Counted from the stretch's first letter, positions 24,099 to 34,320 are shown. The stretch is 45,666 nucleotides of DNA from BS150m-G50 sp964517435 (GCA_964517435.1 CAZFEC010000023.1:1-45666), one strand, 5' to 3'. Notes: generated by a model from the sequence alone, not told the origin. Numbers and translations: made by a program.

Positions 24099-25901
24099 CT
24101 AGTTGTTCAATGTGATCGAGAGCCGGAGATCCTTGAAGAAGTCGGAATCGAGAACGTCAAAGCTGCCGTCGAAGATGCAGAGCAGATCGACCTGAACGTT
24201 GCCGGTCGGCATCCAGCCCATACCGTAGGTGAAGTCGGTGGCGCTCCAGGTATTGTGGAACTCCGTCCTGGTCGAACCGTAGAAGTTGTCGGCAGTGGCT
24301 ACCCAGTCGAGGGCATCGTCCGCCGAATTAAAGTCCACATGGTTGGCTAAACACTGGGCGTCGATCGCCTGCAGATCGTCGACCGTCTTCACGCAGGTGC
24401 GGGTGAAGTGCGCGCCGCAGCGCCAGGCCCACTGACCCCGCTTGCCGGTACGGTATTCCAGACCGACGGGACAATCGAAGGTGCTCATGGTCTGTTCCCA
24501 GGTGCGATCCGCGGCAAAGGTTTCGGTTGTAGTCTGGGTGTAGTTCTCTTCCCCGACGACATCTTCATCCCAATCAACCGTTTCCACTTCCTCGAAATCG
24601 ATCAGATAGTCGGTTGTCCGGGTGATGGAGTTGCTGCGCCAACCGGCTCCGAAACCAAATGTCACATTGTCGCCGAGTTGACGGTTGTAGATACCGAAGA
24701 CACCAAAACCGAATCGATCCGCGGTGCCTTCATCACTCATGACTTCCGTCCGGGTGACATCCATGATGAAGTCGTCCTGACCGGAAGCGTCACCGTCGAA
24801 GTAATCCTGATGGCTTACGAAGGTCTGTGTCTCGGTGTTGACGTAATCGCGGCCGCCGGTCTGCATATTGACGCCCACCTGCCAGAAACCGTCATTCAGC
24901 CGCTCAGAACCGGGCTGGAAGGTGTTGCGCACCGAACCGCCCATGAAAAAGCCGGAGCCTTCTTCGGTCATATTCGCATCCCAGGTGTCGCTTTCCCGGT
25001 AGGTATTGATGTAGTCATCGATCGTGGGATCGTGATACACGACTTCACCATTGTAGCTGTCGCTGGTTTCGCGATTATCGGTCACCGTACCCATGCCGAG
25101 GTCGCCGCGAACTTCATAGCCTCTCCATTCGGTCATGAAACTGCCGTCGAAATTCATGCCCGCGTCGGTGATCACGGTCTCAAAAGCGCCACCTTCCCGC
25201 CAGGTCTGGGGATCGTAGTCGTTGTTGATATCGTGGATTACGACATCACGGGAGAAGGTCGGATCGCCCGGTGCCACCGGTACGAGGGCATCGTGTCCGG
25301 AGCCCAGCGTGTGGGTTGAGAGATCGGTGGAGACGACGTCGCTGCGGCGGGAGATACGCAGACCGACGGTTCCAACACCCGGCAGGACATAGGTGTTGTT
25401 AAGCACGAAACCGTAACTGTCATCCTCGGTAAAGTCGCTCTTCTCCTGGCCGATGGAGGTCTGAACGTCATACTCCGGATCAGCATCGTTGTTAACGAAC
25501 TCCTGGTACTGGTGGTTCAAGAGACCATTGCCCCAGAGATCGTTGAAGCCGTCCAGATCGGTATCAATACCGACGGGACCGGAGAACTCGGTGTTCTGGA
25601 AACGCCAGCCGGCGGCGGTCCAGAGGTTGCTCACCCAGGGATTCTGCATTGAAACACCGATCAGGAATTCGTTGTCGGCGACGTTGTTAAAGAGTTTCTC
25701 CCTCGTGCTGGTGAGGTTGCTCAGGTTGGTATAAAAGTGCATGCCATTCACGAAACGCAGTTCGATCGGATCGTAGACCAGATCCAGGTTATCATCGATG
25801 GTCCCGCCGGTAGCGATGTTGCGGAAGGAGAAGACATCCTGTGCAACGGCCGTGCCGGTCATCAATAACAAGGCTGTCAAAAACCAGGTAACATTCTTCA
25901 T
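24099..25901 (-). CDS. Exported protein of unknown function, possibly an outer-membrane barrel
   Basis: A 600-residue protein with a clear signal peptide (MKNVTWFLTALLLMTGTAVAQ). The mature part has many alternating aromatic/polar strands (MHFYTNLSNL, SYGFVLNNTYVLPGVGTVGLRISRRSD, GYEVRGDLGMGTVTDN, GEVVYHD, FGFGVFGIYNRQLGDNVTFGFGAGWRSN). It also has acidic loops including DTDLDGFNDLWG, a calcium-site-like sequence. This pattern suggests an outer-membrane barrel, but the C-terminus (LRLSITLNN) lacks a final aromatic residue. ATG at 25901 is chosen over an upstream in-frame ATG at 25937 because AGGAAAGGA precedes it and the signal peptide starts there. It has its own terminator. I do not recognise a family. 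Confidence 0.65.
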   Translation of the reverse strand: MKNVTWFLTALLLMTGTAVAQDVFSFRNIATGGTIDDNLDLVYDPIELRFVNGMHFYTNLSNLTSTREKLFNNVADNEFLIGVSMQNPWVSNLWTAAGWRFQNTEFSGPVGIDTDLDGFNDLWGNGLLNHQYQEFVNNDADPEYDVQTSIGQEKSDFTEDDSYGFVLNNTYVLPGVGTVGLRISRRSDVVSTDLSTHTLGSGHDALVPVAPGDPTFSRDVVIHDINNDYDPQTWREGGAFETVITDAGMNFDGSFMTEWRGYEVRGDLGMGTVTDNRETSDSYNGEVVYHDPTIDDYINTYRESDTWDANMTEEGSGFFMGGSVRNTFQPGSERLNDGFWQVGVNMQTGGRDYVNTETQTFVSHQDYFDGDASGQDDFIMDVTRTEVMSDEGTADRFGFGVFGIYNRQLGDNVTFGFGAGWRSNSITRTTDYLIDFEEVETVDWDEDVVGEENYTQTTTETFAADRTWEQTMSTFDCPVGLEYRTGKRGQWAWRCGAHFTRTCVKTVDDLQAIDAQCLANHVDFNSADDALDWVATADNFYGSTRTEFHNTWSATDFTYGMGWMPTGNVQVDLLCIFDGSFDVLDSDFFKDLRLSITLNN

Positions 25902-26268
25902 AGTCGGGTCCTTTCCTCTGTTTTCATGATGCGCCAAAACGGCGCACCGAGCTATTGAGATGATTGAAATCGTATGTTAGGTATTGCTGAAGGCTGCCAG
26001 TAATCAAAGTGATCCCGTTTCCAGATCGTTGAGAAGGGTGCGAAACCGCTACCCTGGCTGAAATCGCCCATTCTGTTGCGGGAGCGTTATTGTGAATCGT
26101 GGTAAATAGTAGATTGCTGGTGAGAAAATGTCCAGAAATAAAAAGAAATTATGGTTTGGCGGAAAGAGGTGGTTTTGGATGTAGAAAGGAGGTTGCTCAG
26201 GATTTGAGATTCGCAACAGAGGGTAAAGACATTACCCTTTCCCGGCTTCCATCTGGTTCCGATACGGC
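25902..26268. other. Intergenic region between dtd and the 600-residue exported protein gene
   Basis: Both flanking genes are on the minus strand. A TGCGCC-AAAAC-GGCGCA hairpin (25930-25946) lies in the 5' region of the exported-protein gene. GGGTAA-AGACA-TTACCC (26221-26237) lies 30 nt after dtd and could be a weak terminator without a good T-run. I see no convincing promoter, reading frame or RNA gene in the rest. Confidence 0.35.
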
Positions 26269-26736
26269 TTAAAACGGGTCGCCGCCGCGTCCACGGTGAT
26301 CGCTGTCCAGCAGCAGCGTTACCGGTCCGCTGTTGACCAGCTCCACCTCCATCATGTCGCCGAATTCACCGCTGGCGACGGCGATGCCCAGCTGCCGCAG
26401 ATCGGCCATGAACCGCTCGTAGAGCGGCACCGCGATTTCCGGCGGCGCGGAGCGGACATAGGAGGGTCGGTTGCCGCGACGGGTATCGCCGTAGAGGGTG
26501 AACTGCGAGATGACCAGCGCCTCGCCCCCGCTGTCGAGCAGGGAGCGGTTCATGACGCCGTCCGCATCGTCGAAGATGCGCAGGTCGGCTATCTTACCGG
26601 CCAGCCAGCCGCCCTCCGCCTGCGTATCGGCGTGGGTAACCGCCAGCAGCACCAGCACGCCGGTACCGATGGCCCGCCGTTCGCCGCTGGAAAGCCGCAC
26701 CTCGGCGCGGGATACCCGCTGTACTACCGCGCGCAT
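26269..26736 (-). CDS. dtd: D-aminoacyl-tRNA deacylase
   Basis: A 155-residue protein that hydrolyses D-amino acids from mischarged tRNAs (cytoplasmic proofreading). It begins MRAVVQRVSRAEV and carries GxGVLVLLAVTHADT. It contains the active-site SQFTLYGDTRRGNRPSY (77-93) and the cross-subunit motif NSGPVT (135-140; usually NxGPVT). Length is standard. Its ATG overlaps the dnaE stop codon by one base (TGATG), so it is the last gene of a tightly packed array beginning with the beta-propeller protein and recN. Confidence 0.95.
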   Translation of the reverse strand: MRAVVQRVSRAEVRLSSGERRAIGTGVLVLLAVTHADTQAEGGWLAGKIADLRIFDDADGVMNRSLLDSGGEALVISQFTLYGDTRRGNRPSYVRSAPPEIAVPLYERFMADLRQLGIAVASGEFGDMMEVELVNSGPVTLLLDSDHRGRGGDPF

Positions 26737-29700
26737 CAGTCCAGTACGACCCGGCGCGGCTGCACCAGCTCTTTCAGTTCGCTGATCAGTTCGTTGGTCA
26801 CTTTCAGGCTGAATTTCTCCGATTGCATGGTGAGTTGCTTGTTGTCACTGGCGGCGAGCAGAAAACGCAGACGGGTTTCGCCGGGATGGTTGAGGCAGAG
26901 CGTCACGAGTTTGTTGATCAGCTCTTCGCTGAGCAGCTCGTCCTCCAGGTCGATCGTGATGCGGCGCGCCAGCTTCTCCTTGACCTGTTCCAGTGGCAAC
27001 GCCTGCTCCACAGTGATGACCAGATCGTCGTCCCGGTTGATCAGGCGCCCCTTGATGGACAGCAGGGCCCCCTCCTCGATCAGCTGCTGATACTGCCGGA
27101 TCGCCTCGTCGAACATCATCACCTTGACGCTGCCGGTCATATCGTCCAGCCGGAAGAGGATCATCGGTTTGTTGCGGCTCTTGATGACGCGGCGGCTGAC
27201 CTCCGACACGATGCCGGAAAGACGGACGCTGGTGCCGTCGGAGACCTCCGGCAGCTGGTTGAGCGGCACGGTCGAGAAGAAACGCACTTCGTCCTCGTAC
27301 AGCAGCAGCGGGTGACCGGAGACATAGAAACCGAGCAGCTCCATCTCGCGGGCGAGCTTGTCCAGCTGCGGCCACTCCGGCAGGTCGGGCAGCTCCGGCT
27401 TGAGCACCACCCCCTCCTGTTCTTCCCACTCGTCGAACAGGCTGATCTGATTGCGCTGTTTTTCCAACGCCAATACTTCGGCATAGCGCAGGGCGTCATC
27501 CAGCATCTCCAGCTGCTGGGAACGGAACCCGGGCAGACAATCCAGGGCACCCGCCTGGATCAGGCTCTCCAGCATACGGCGCGGCACCCGCTTCAGATCG
27601 ATGCGGCTGACCAGATCCAGCAGGTCGGTGAATTCACCGCCGCGCTCCCGCTCCTCCACGATCGCTTCGATGCCGCCGCGTCCAACGTTCTTGATGGCGG
27701 AGAGGCCGTAGTAGACCTTCTTTTCCCGCACATCGAAAGTATGGGTGCTCTTGTTGATGTCGGGATAGATGATCTCGATGCCGAGGCGCTCCGCCTCGGC
27801 GCGGAACATCGCGAACTCCTCCATCTTGTCGGTGGCGCTCATGACGGCGGCCATGTACTCCGCCGGGTAGTGGACTTTGAGGTAGGCGGTCTGGTAGGCC
27901 AGCCAGGTGTAGGCGGCGGCGTGTGACTTGTTGAAACCGTAGTTGGAGAACTTGTCGATCAACTGCCAGATCACCTCAGCGGTGGTCTTGTCCACCCCCT
28001 TGGCGGCGGCGCCTTCCATGAACTCCGGCTTCATCTCGTTCATAATGGCGACCTTCTTCTTACCCATGGCGCGGCGCAGGATATCCGCCTTGCCCAGCGA
28101 GAAGCTGCCGATCTCGGAGACCACCTTCATCACCTGCTCCTGGTAGACGATCACGCCGTAGGTGTTCTGCAACAGCGGCGCCAGCAGGTAGTGCGCGTAT
28201 TCGATCGGCTCGCGGCCGTGCTTGCGGGCGATGAAGGTGTCGATGTTGTCCATCGGGCCGGGCCGGTAGAGGGCGTTCATCGCGATCAGGTCTTCCAGCG
28301 AGGAGGGCTGCAGTTTCTTGAGGTTGTCCCGCATGCCGCCGCTTTCAAACTGGAAGATGCCGATCGTCTCCCCCCGGGAAAACAGCTCGAAAACCGCCGG
28401 ATCATCTTTCGGGACGGCGTCGATATCCAGGTCGGTGCCATGCTGGCGGATCCGCTCCAGCGCGCCTTCGACGATGCTGAGCGTCTTCAGACCGAGGAAA
28501 TCCATCTTGAGCAGACCCATCTTCTCGATGTAGTTGAGGTCGTACTGGGTGACCACATCCTCGTCGACCGAACGGGCCAGCGGCAGGTAATTGGTCAGCT
28601 CGGTGGGCGCGATCACTACCCCGGCGGCGTGCTTGCCGATCGTGCTGTTCAGGTTCTCCAGCACCTGGGAGTGCCGCAGCCAGGCCTGGTTGACCTCGTC
28701 CCCCTCGAAAGCCTTGCGCAGCTCCTCGCTGTGCTGCAGCCCCTCCGCCAGGGTTTTGGCTTCATCCGGGTAGTACTTGCTGACCCGGTTGGCCTCGGCG
28801 AAGGGAACGCCGAGCGCGCGGGCCACCCCCTTGATCACCGCCTTCGGCTTCATGCGGTTGAAGGTGATGATCTGTGATACATTAGCCTCGCCGTACTTCT
28901 CCTTGACATACTCCAGCACTTCGCCGCGGTGCAGATCGTCGAAATCGATGTCGATATCCGGCATCGTCACCCGCTCCGGATTCAGAAAGCGCTCGAAGAG
29001 CAGATCGTATTCGAGCGGATCGATGTCGGTGATGCCCATAACATAGGCCACCAGTGAACCGGCGGCGGAACCGCGGCCCGGACCGACGCGACAGTTGTGG
29101 CGGCGGGCGTGATGGATGAAATCCTGCACAATGAGCATATAGGCGGAGAAGTCCATCTTCTGGATGATCTCGATCTCGTAGTTGAGCCGCTCCAGCTGGA
29201 CCTGGCCGTTGTCGGGATAGCGTTCGCGGAACCCGGCGTGCGCCTTCTCCGCGAAGAAGTCGTCGATCGTTTTGGATTCGCTGTCCGCCGGGATCGGGAA
29301 GCGCGGCAGGTGATACTCACCGAATTCGAGCTCGAGATCGACCTTGGCGGCGATCTCAACGGTGGCGCTCAACGCCTCCGGGACCTCCGGGAAGAGACGC
29401 TGCATCTCCTCCTCGGTCTTGAAATAGAGCTGGTCGGTGGCGTACTGGATGTCGTGGGGATTGTGCACCCGCTGCTCCCGCATGCAGAGCAGCACGTCGT
29501 GCGACAGGTAGTGTTCCTTTTCGATGTAGTGGATATCGTTGGTCGCCACCAGCGGAATCGACAGTTCGCGACTCAACTCGATCATCTTGGCGCGGGCTTT
29601 GTGTTCTCGATCCAGGCCGTGGTTCTGGATCTCCAGGTAGTAATCGTCACCGAACAGCTCGCGATAGGCGCGCGCCCGGGCCGACGCCTCCTCGTCCCGG

Positions 29701-30164
29701 TCCTCGATCAAGAGCAGGTTGATCTCGCCGCTGATGCAGGCGGAAAGGCAGATCAGCCCCTCCCGGTGCTCCTGCAGCAGCTCCCAGTCGATGCGGGGTT
29801 TGTAATAGAAACCTTCCAGGTAGCTGAGCGAGGCCAGGCGAGACAGATTGCGATAGCCGGTCTCGTTCTTGGCCAGCAAGACCAGGTGGTAGTAGTGGCG
29901 CTGCCGGCGGCCGTCCGGTGACTCAACGCTTCCCCGGTCATGGCGACTGCCGGGCGCGACGTAGACTTCGCAGCCGAGGATCGGTTTCACGCCCTTTTTG
30001 CGCGCGGTCAAGTAGAAATCCATCGCGCCGAACATATTGCCGTGATCGGTCAGCGCCAGCGCCTCCATGTTGAGTTCAGCCGCTTTGCGGACCAGGTTCG
30101 CCACACTGGCGGCGCCGTCAAGAATGCTGTAATCGGAATGATTGTGGAGGTGGATAAAACCCAA
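26736..30164 (-). CDS. dnaE: DNA polymerase III alpha subunit
   Basis: A 1142-residue replicative polymerase subunit of DnaE1 length. The PHP domain has its metal ligands (HLHNH 5-9, TDHGNM 39-44, GCEVY 64-68). The polymerase core has GPGRGSAAGSLVAY (361-374) and the catalytic aspartates of PDIDIDFDD (402-410), with IITFNRMKPKAVIKGVAR following. The region LGGLVSEV-like RLSGIVSEVSRRV and MTGSVKVMMFDEA is the OB domain. Start is TTG at 30164, immediately after the recN stop; GGAG lies 7 nt before it, inside the 3' end of recN. The dtd gene follows with a one-base overlap. Confidence 0.95.
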   Translation of the reverse strand: MGFIHLHNHSDYSILDGAASVANLVRKAAELNMEALALTDHGNMFGAMDFYLTARKKGVKPILGCEVYVAPGSRHDRGSVESPDGRRQRHYYHLVLLAKNETGYRNLSRLASLSYLEGFYYKPRIDWELLQEHREGLICLSACISGEINLLLIEDRDEEASARARAYRELFGDDYYLEIQNHGLDREHKARAKMIELSRELSIPLVATNDIHYIEKEHYLSHDVLLCMREQRVHNPHDIQYATDQLYFKTEEEMQRLFPEVPEALSATVEIAAKVDLELEFGEYHLPRFPIPADSESKTIDDFFAEKAHAGFRERYPDNGQVQLERLNYEIEIIQKMDFSAYMLIVQDFIHHARRHNCRVGPGRGSAAGSLVAYVMGITDIDPLEYDLLFERFLNPERVTMPDIDIDFDDLHRGEVLEYVKEKYGEANVSQIITFNRMKPKAVIKGVARALGVPFAEANRVSKYYPDEAKTLAEGLQHSEELRKAFEGDEVNQAWLRHSQVLENLNSTIGKHAAGVVIAPTELTNYLPLARSVDEDVVTQYDLNYIEKMGLLKMDFLGLKTLSIVEGALERIRQHGTDLDIDAVPKDDPAVFELFSRGETIGIFQFESGGMRDNLKKLQPSSLEDLIAMNALYRPGPMDNIDTFIARKHGREPIEYAHYLLAPLLQNTYGVIVYQEQVMKVVSEIGSFSLGKADILRRAMGKKKVAIMNEMKPEFMEGAAAKGVDKTTAEVIWQLIDKFSNYGFNKSHAAAYTWLAYQTAYLKVHYPAEYMAAVMSATDKMEEFAMFRAEAERLGIEIIYPDINKSTHTFDVREKKVYYGLSAIKNVGRGGIEAIVEERERGGEFTDLLDLVSRIDLKRVPRRMLESLIQAGALDCLPGFRSQQLEMLDDALRYAEVLALEKQRNQISLFDEWEEQEGVVLKPELPDLPEWPQLDKLAREMELLGFYVSGHPLLLYEDEVRFFSTVPLNQLPEVSDGTSVRLSGIVSEVSRRVIKSRNKPMILFRLDDMTGSVKVMMFDEAIRQYQQLIEEGALLSIKGRLINRDDDLVITVEQALPLEQVKEKLARRITIDLEDELLSEELINKLVTLCLNHPGETRLRFLLAASDNKQLTMQSEKFSLKVTNELISELKELVQPRRVVLD

Positions 30165-31823
30165 CTAGCCGCTCCTCTGCTGTGCCAGCAGTTCCCTGGC
30201 GTACTTTAGATCCGCCGCGCCGATGCGCTCACCACCGACCAGTCCCGCCAGCTCCTCGATGCGCTGTTCCGGCGACAGCGGCTCGACCCGCACCCGCGTA
30301 CGGTCCGATCCGCTCTCCTTGATCACGGTGAGATGGTGATCCGCTCTGGCGGCGATCTGCGGCAGATGTGTGATACAAATGACCTGGTGTTTCTGAGCCA
30401 GCGCCTGCAGCCTGTCGCCGACGGCGGCCGCCGCCTGACCGGAGATGCCGCGATCGATTTCGTCGAACACCAGCACGCTTTCCGGCTCGAATCCGGCGCT
30501 GATCGATTTGAGCGCCAGCATAATGCGGGAAAGTTCACCCCCGGAGGCGACCTGTGACAGCGGTTCCGGCTCCTGCCCCGGATTGGTGGCGATGTGAAAT
30601 TCGCACTGCTCGGCCCCTTCCGGATGGGGAAAGTCCTCCCGTTCCCGCAGCACCACCTGCAGGCCCTTCCCGCCGATACCCAGCTCCCGGAGCAGTGGAT
30701 TGATCCGGCGGGCGATCTCGCGACCGGTGCGGCGGCGGCTTTGCGTCAGGTGGCCGGCGGCGCGGTCGAGCACCTGCCGTATCTCTGTTAATTCACCGGC
30801 GAGTCGCGCCTGTTCCAGCTCCAGCTCCCGCAGATTGTTCTCCCCCGCTTCCAGCCGCTGCTGTCGGGCAATGACTTCCGGCAGGGTCGGACCGTACTTG
30901 CGCTTGAGGCCGCCCAGCAACTCCAGCCGCTGGCGGATCTCCTCGAGTCGCTCCGGATTCATTTCCACCTGGTCGGCCAACCCGCCCAGTTGATGTGATA
31001 CATCATCGATGCCGATCGCCGCCTCCCGCAGGGTGTTCAGCGCTTCCTCGCCGCCACCGCTGTTGGTCACGATCCGCTCCAGGGTCTTCTGTAACTGGTA
31101 GAGGGTGGAGCGCAGCGAGTTCTCCTCGCCGTCCAGCAGCTGCCGGGCCAGTTCGATGTCGTTGAGCAGGGTTTCCGCGTTGGCCAGCAGCTTCTCCCGG
31201 CCGCGCAGTTCCTCGTCCTCCCCTTCCCGCAACCCGGCGGCCTGCAGCTCCCGCAGCTGGAATTCGTGCAACTCCCGCTGCTCCCGCTCCGTCTGCAGTT
31301 CCGTCTCCAGCCGCTCCAGTCGCTGCTTCAGGTCACGCCACGCCTGCCAGTCGGTGTCGTATCGCGCACGCACTTCGGCCGCGGCTCCGAACGTGTCGAC
31401 ATAGGCGGTGTGATACGTTTTCTGCAGCAGCAGGCTGAGATCGTTCTGGGCGTGGAAGTCGATCAGCCGGCTGCCCAGCCGGCGGACCAGTTTCAGCTTG
31501 ACCGGCGTGTCGTTGACGAAATAGCGGGAGGTGTGATCCGGTCGCAGCTCCCGGCGCACTTGGAGCCCGGGCAGCACTTCCAGATCGGCTTCGGCCAGCA
31601 GCGGCTGCAGGTAGTCGGCGTTGAACTCGCACTCCATGCTGCTCTTGCGCTCCGGATCAGCCGCGGTCAGCGCTCGCCGTGAACCCAGCGCCGCCTCCAG
31701 GGCGGAGACCAGTATCGACTTGCCGCTGCCGGTCGCGCCGGTGATGATGTTGAGACCGGGCGTGAAAGCGACCTCCAGGGAGTCGGTGTAGAAGTAATTG
31801 GTCAGACGCAGTTGCTTCAGCAT
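30165..31823 (-). CDS. recN: DNA repair protein RecN
   Basis: A 552-residue SMC-like ATPase acting in double-strand-break repair. Walker A is GATGSGKS (29-36). DFHAQNDLSLLL is the RecN-specific Q-loop region (family: FHGQHExQxLL). Two long coiled-coil arms flank LREAAIGIDDVSHQLGGL. The signature is ASGGELSRIMLALKS, and Walker B is LVFDEIDRGISGQAAAAVG, followed by ICITHLPQIAARADHH. Length matches the family (about 550). The ATG begins one base after the stop codon of the upstream beta-propeller gene, and dnaE begins directly after its TAG. Confidence 0.95.
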   Translation of the reverse strand: MLKQLRLTNYFYTDSLEVAFTPGLNIITGATGSGKSILVSALEAALGSRRALTAADPERKSSMECEFNADYLQPLLAEADLEVLPGLQVRRELRPDHTSRYFVNDTPVKLKLVRRLGSRLIDFHAQNDLSLLLQKTYHTAYVDTFGAAAEVRARYDTDWQAWRDLKQRLERLETELQTEREQRELHEFQLRELQAAGLREGEDEELRGREKLLANAETLLNDIELARQLLDGEENSLRSTLYQLQKTLERIVTNSGGGEEALNTLREAAIGIDDVSHQLGGLADQVEMNPERLEEIRQRLELLGGLKRKYGPTLPEVIARQQRLEAGENNLRELELEQARLAGELTEIRQVLDRAAGHLTQSRRRTGREIARRINPLLRELGIGGKGLQVVLREREDFPHPEGAEQCEFHIATNPGQEPEPLSQVASGGELSRIMLALKSISAGFEPESVLVFDEIDRGISGQAAAAVGDRLQALAQKHQVICITHLPQIAARADHHLTVIKESGSDRTRVRVEPLSPEQRIEELAGLVGGERIGAADLKYARELLAQQRSG

Positions 31824-31824
31824 C

Positions 31825-34224
31825 TCAACGGATCACCGCGATTTTTCCAATACCCTTGCCTTCGGAGCCGGAGAGCAGGATCAGGTAGACGCCGGTGGGC
31901 ACCAGTTCGCCGCTGTCGGCACGCCCGTCCCAACCGTGCAGATCCAGCTCCACACCGCTCAGACGGCGCACCAGCCGCCCGGAGACGGTATAGATCGCGG
32001 CGGTCGCGTAGCGGGAGACCTCCTCCGGCGGCAACGCCACCCGGGCGTGCTGGCCGGGTCGAAACGGATTGGGATAGGGGTGGAGGTCCGCCGCTTGCTG
32101 TGCCGGATGCTCCGCCAGTCCGACCCGCAGAATGAAGATCCCCTGGCCGGTCAGTACCGCCGCGTCGCCGTTGACCGGATTGAAGTCGAGCGCCCGCACC
32201 TCGCTCCAGGGAACGCCGGTGGCGGCTTCGGTGTAATGATCGGTGAACAGGAAAGTGGACACATCCAGCACATCCAGGCCGAAATCGGTGCCGACCCAGA
32301 GCCGGTTGCGGGGATCGACCGCAAGGCAGTAGATCACCTCACTGCTTAAGCCCTCGACGTAAAGCAGCCGGTTGAAGAGGGTCAGGTCGACCAGAAAGAT
32401 GGAGGAATAGTAGAGTCCATCCGTCGTCGCCACCCAGAAGTTGCCGTCCAGGTCGGCCTGCATGGCGGTGATAAAGCCGCTGGAACCATCAATGCCGCTG
32501 TTGTACTGCTCTTCCGCCAGTGAGATTTCCACGCTGGTCAGCGGACCCGCTTCCCAGGCCGGCTGATCCGGCGGCAAATCGATCAAGCCGTAGATATCCT
32601 TGCTCGAACTGCCCCAGTCGTTGGTGCCGCCCGCCCCGGAGAGTACCCGTCCGGCGCCGGCCCAGACGCTGCCCGGCAGTCCGGCGTAGACCGAGTAGAG
32701 GTTCGACTCATCGAAGGCGAAATAGTGAAAGGTCGTGTTGGTGTCCGCGTGAAATTCCGCCGGAATCGCCACCAGGATCGAGTCGGTGAGGGAACGGTTG
32801 TTGATCACCCAGATGTTGCCCTGGTGATCCTCGGAGAGCCCGGCGGTGATCGGGAACTCCGGATGCGGCTGACCGTCGATCAGCAGGCCGTGGAAGCGGT
32901 GTCCGGGCGCGGACTGCTCATCGTACACGAAAAAGCGGTCCAGGTCGGGCCGGTAGAGGAGCAAGCCGTAACCCCAGGTGGAGAGCCAGACCCAGCCCTC
33001 ACCGTCGACCAGCATCTCGTTGAAAGCCTCGAGACCGGTGGACAAATGCATCTGGGCGCGGTAGGCGGAATCCTGGCAGGTGTAGTTGGTCCATTCCTCT
33101 CCGGTCAACACGGCACAGCCGGCTCCCACCGCCCCCGCCGATTGGCCCGTAATCCAGAGCCTGCCACTGTGGTCGTACTGGAGGTCGGTGACGCTCTCCA
33201 TGGCGGGACCCGGGATGATGATGTCGTCAGTGCTTTCCAGCCGTCTGAGCCCGCCGGGATCGGTCCAGGTGGAAGAACGGTGGAACCAGTCTCCCCCGCT
33301 GTTACGGGCGAAGCAATTGAGGTTGGTCACCTCCGCCAGCGGCAGCAGTGGATCTCCCGGTTGCCCGCTGAAAGTGTAGATCCGCTGGTGGTCAGCCAGG
33401 AGCAGCTCCTCCGGGGTGACAGCCAGGCTGCGCGGATTATCGAACTGGAGCGCTTCCACCACGCCTTCGTCGTCCAGCCGGAAGAGATGCCCGGTGCCGT
33501 CCATATCACTGCTCAGTACCCAGACGGCCCCGTGCCCGGTTTCCAGCTGCAGTATCGTGTCATCCGGGGTGAAGATCGGGAACGCCTCCCAACTCGCCGG
33601 CTGATCAGGCTCGCCCAGTTCGGGATTATGGAGGGCGAGACCGCTCTCCGCGGCCAGTACTATCCGTTCGTTGAAGATGCCGATGCGGAACACCGGTATC
33701 TCGTAACCCAGCTCGCCCGGGCGGCGGATGGTGTAGGCGGCGCTGAAACCGCCCGCAGCGGGGTCCCACCGCATCTTGGTGAAGCCGATATCGGTCGCCA
33801 CCAGCACCCAATCGTCCCAGGCGGCCAGATCGTGGATCGTGAAGATATGGGCGTCGTCGGCGAATTCCTGAAAGGTGCCGATATGCTGCAGTTGCAGCTC
33901 GCCCCCGCCTGAATACGATGGCTCAAACAGCTCCAGCCCCGCACCGGCGGTGGCGGTCCAGACCAGGTCGTCGCCGGTGATCGTCAGTTTGCGGGTGTCA
34001 TTGACGCTTAAGCCCTCCAGTACGGTCAGCTGTTCGAAGGCGGCGGCGGTGATGTCATAGAGGAAGAGACCACCGGTCGTAGCGCTGTAGAGGTAGCCAT
34101 CCTGCTGCAGGAGCGCGTTGACACGGCGCTGGCAGGTGTGGGCGGTGAGGTCCCCGGCGGCGTAGAGCTGATCAGCAAACAGCGAAACGGCAATGATCAG
34201 GATGGGGAGAAACATGCGTGGCAT
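31825..34224 (-). CDS. Secreted beta-propeller protein with C-terminal sorting-like domain
   Basis: A 799-residue exported protein. The signal peptide is MPRMFLPILIIAVSLFADQLYAA. Repeated blades of the two-component-regulator-propeller type are seen (GYLYSATTGGLFLYD, DLVWTATAGAGLELF, GRLWITGQSAGAV, GWVWLSTWGYGLLLY, GNIWVINNRS, GNFWVATTDGLYY, NRLWVGTDFGLDVLD). The last 80 residues are a FlgD-Ig-like tail (YPNPFRPGQHARVAL, IYTVSGRLVRRL, WDGRADSGELVPTGVYLILL, KIAVIR), giving surface or T9SS-like export. ATG at 34224 is chosen because the longer frame (to 34338) adds 38 residues before any signal peptide; AGGAG precedes it by 10 nt. The stop lies 1 nt before recN, an unexpected partnership. Confidence 0.85.
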   Translation of the reverse strand: MPRMFLPILIIAVSLFADQLYAAGDLTAHTCQRRVNALLQQDGYLYSATTGGLFLYDITAAAFEQLTVLEGLSVNDTRKLTITGDDLVWTATAGAGLELFEPSYSGGGELQLQHIGTFQEFADDAHIFTIHDLAAWDDWVLVATDIGFTKMRWDPAAGGFSAAYTIRRPGELGYEIPVFRIGIFNERIVLAAESGLALHNPELGEPDQPASWEAFPIFTPDDTILQLETGHGAVWVLSSDMDGTGHLFRLDDEGVVEALQFDNPRSLAVTPEELLLADHQRIYTFSGQPGDPLLPLAEVTNLNCFARNSGGDWFHRSSTWTDPGGLRRLESTDDIIIPGPAMESVTDLQYDHSGRLWITGQSAGAVGAGCAVLTGEEWTNYTCQDSAYRAQMHLSTGLEAFNEMLVDGEGWVWLSTWGYGLLLYRPDLDRFFVYDEQSAPGHRFHGLLIDGQPHPEFPITAGLSEDHQGNIWVINNRSLTDSILVAIPAEFHADTNTTFHYFAFDESNLYSVYAGLPGSVWAGAGRVLSGAGGTNDWGSSSKDIYGLIDLPPDQPAWEAGPLTSVEISLAEEQYNSGIDGSSGFITAMQADLDGNFWVATTDGLYYSSIFLVDLTLFNRLLYVEGLSSEVIYCLAVDPRNRLWVGTDFGLDVLDVSTFLFTDHYTEAATGVPWSEVRALDFNPVNGDAAVLTGQGIFILRVGLAEHPAQQAADLHPYPNPFRPGQHARVALPPEEVSRYATAAIYTVSGRLVRRLSGVELDLHGWDGRADSGELVPTGVYLILLSGSEGKGIGKIAVIR

Positions 34225-34320
34225 GGTTGATAGGCTCCTCATGCGGCTGGCGGCAGTGACGGGATGGAAAGGGAAGCTCAAATCCTGCCCGCCGACTGTT
34301 GGCGGGCGATCAAAATGGTA

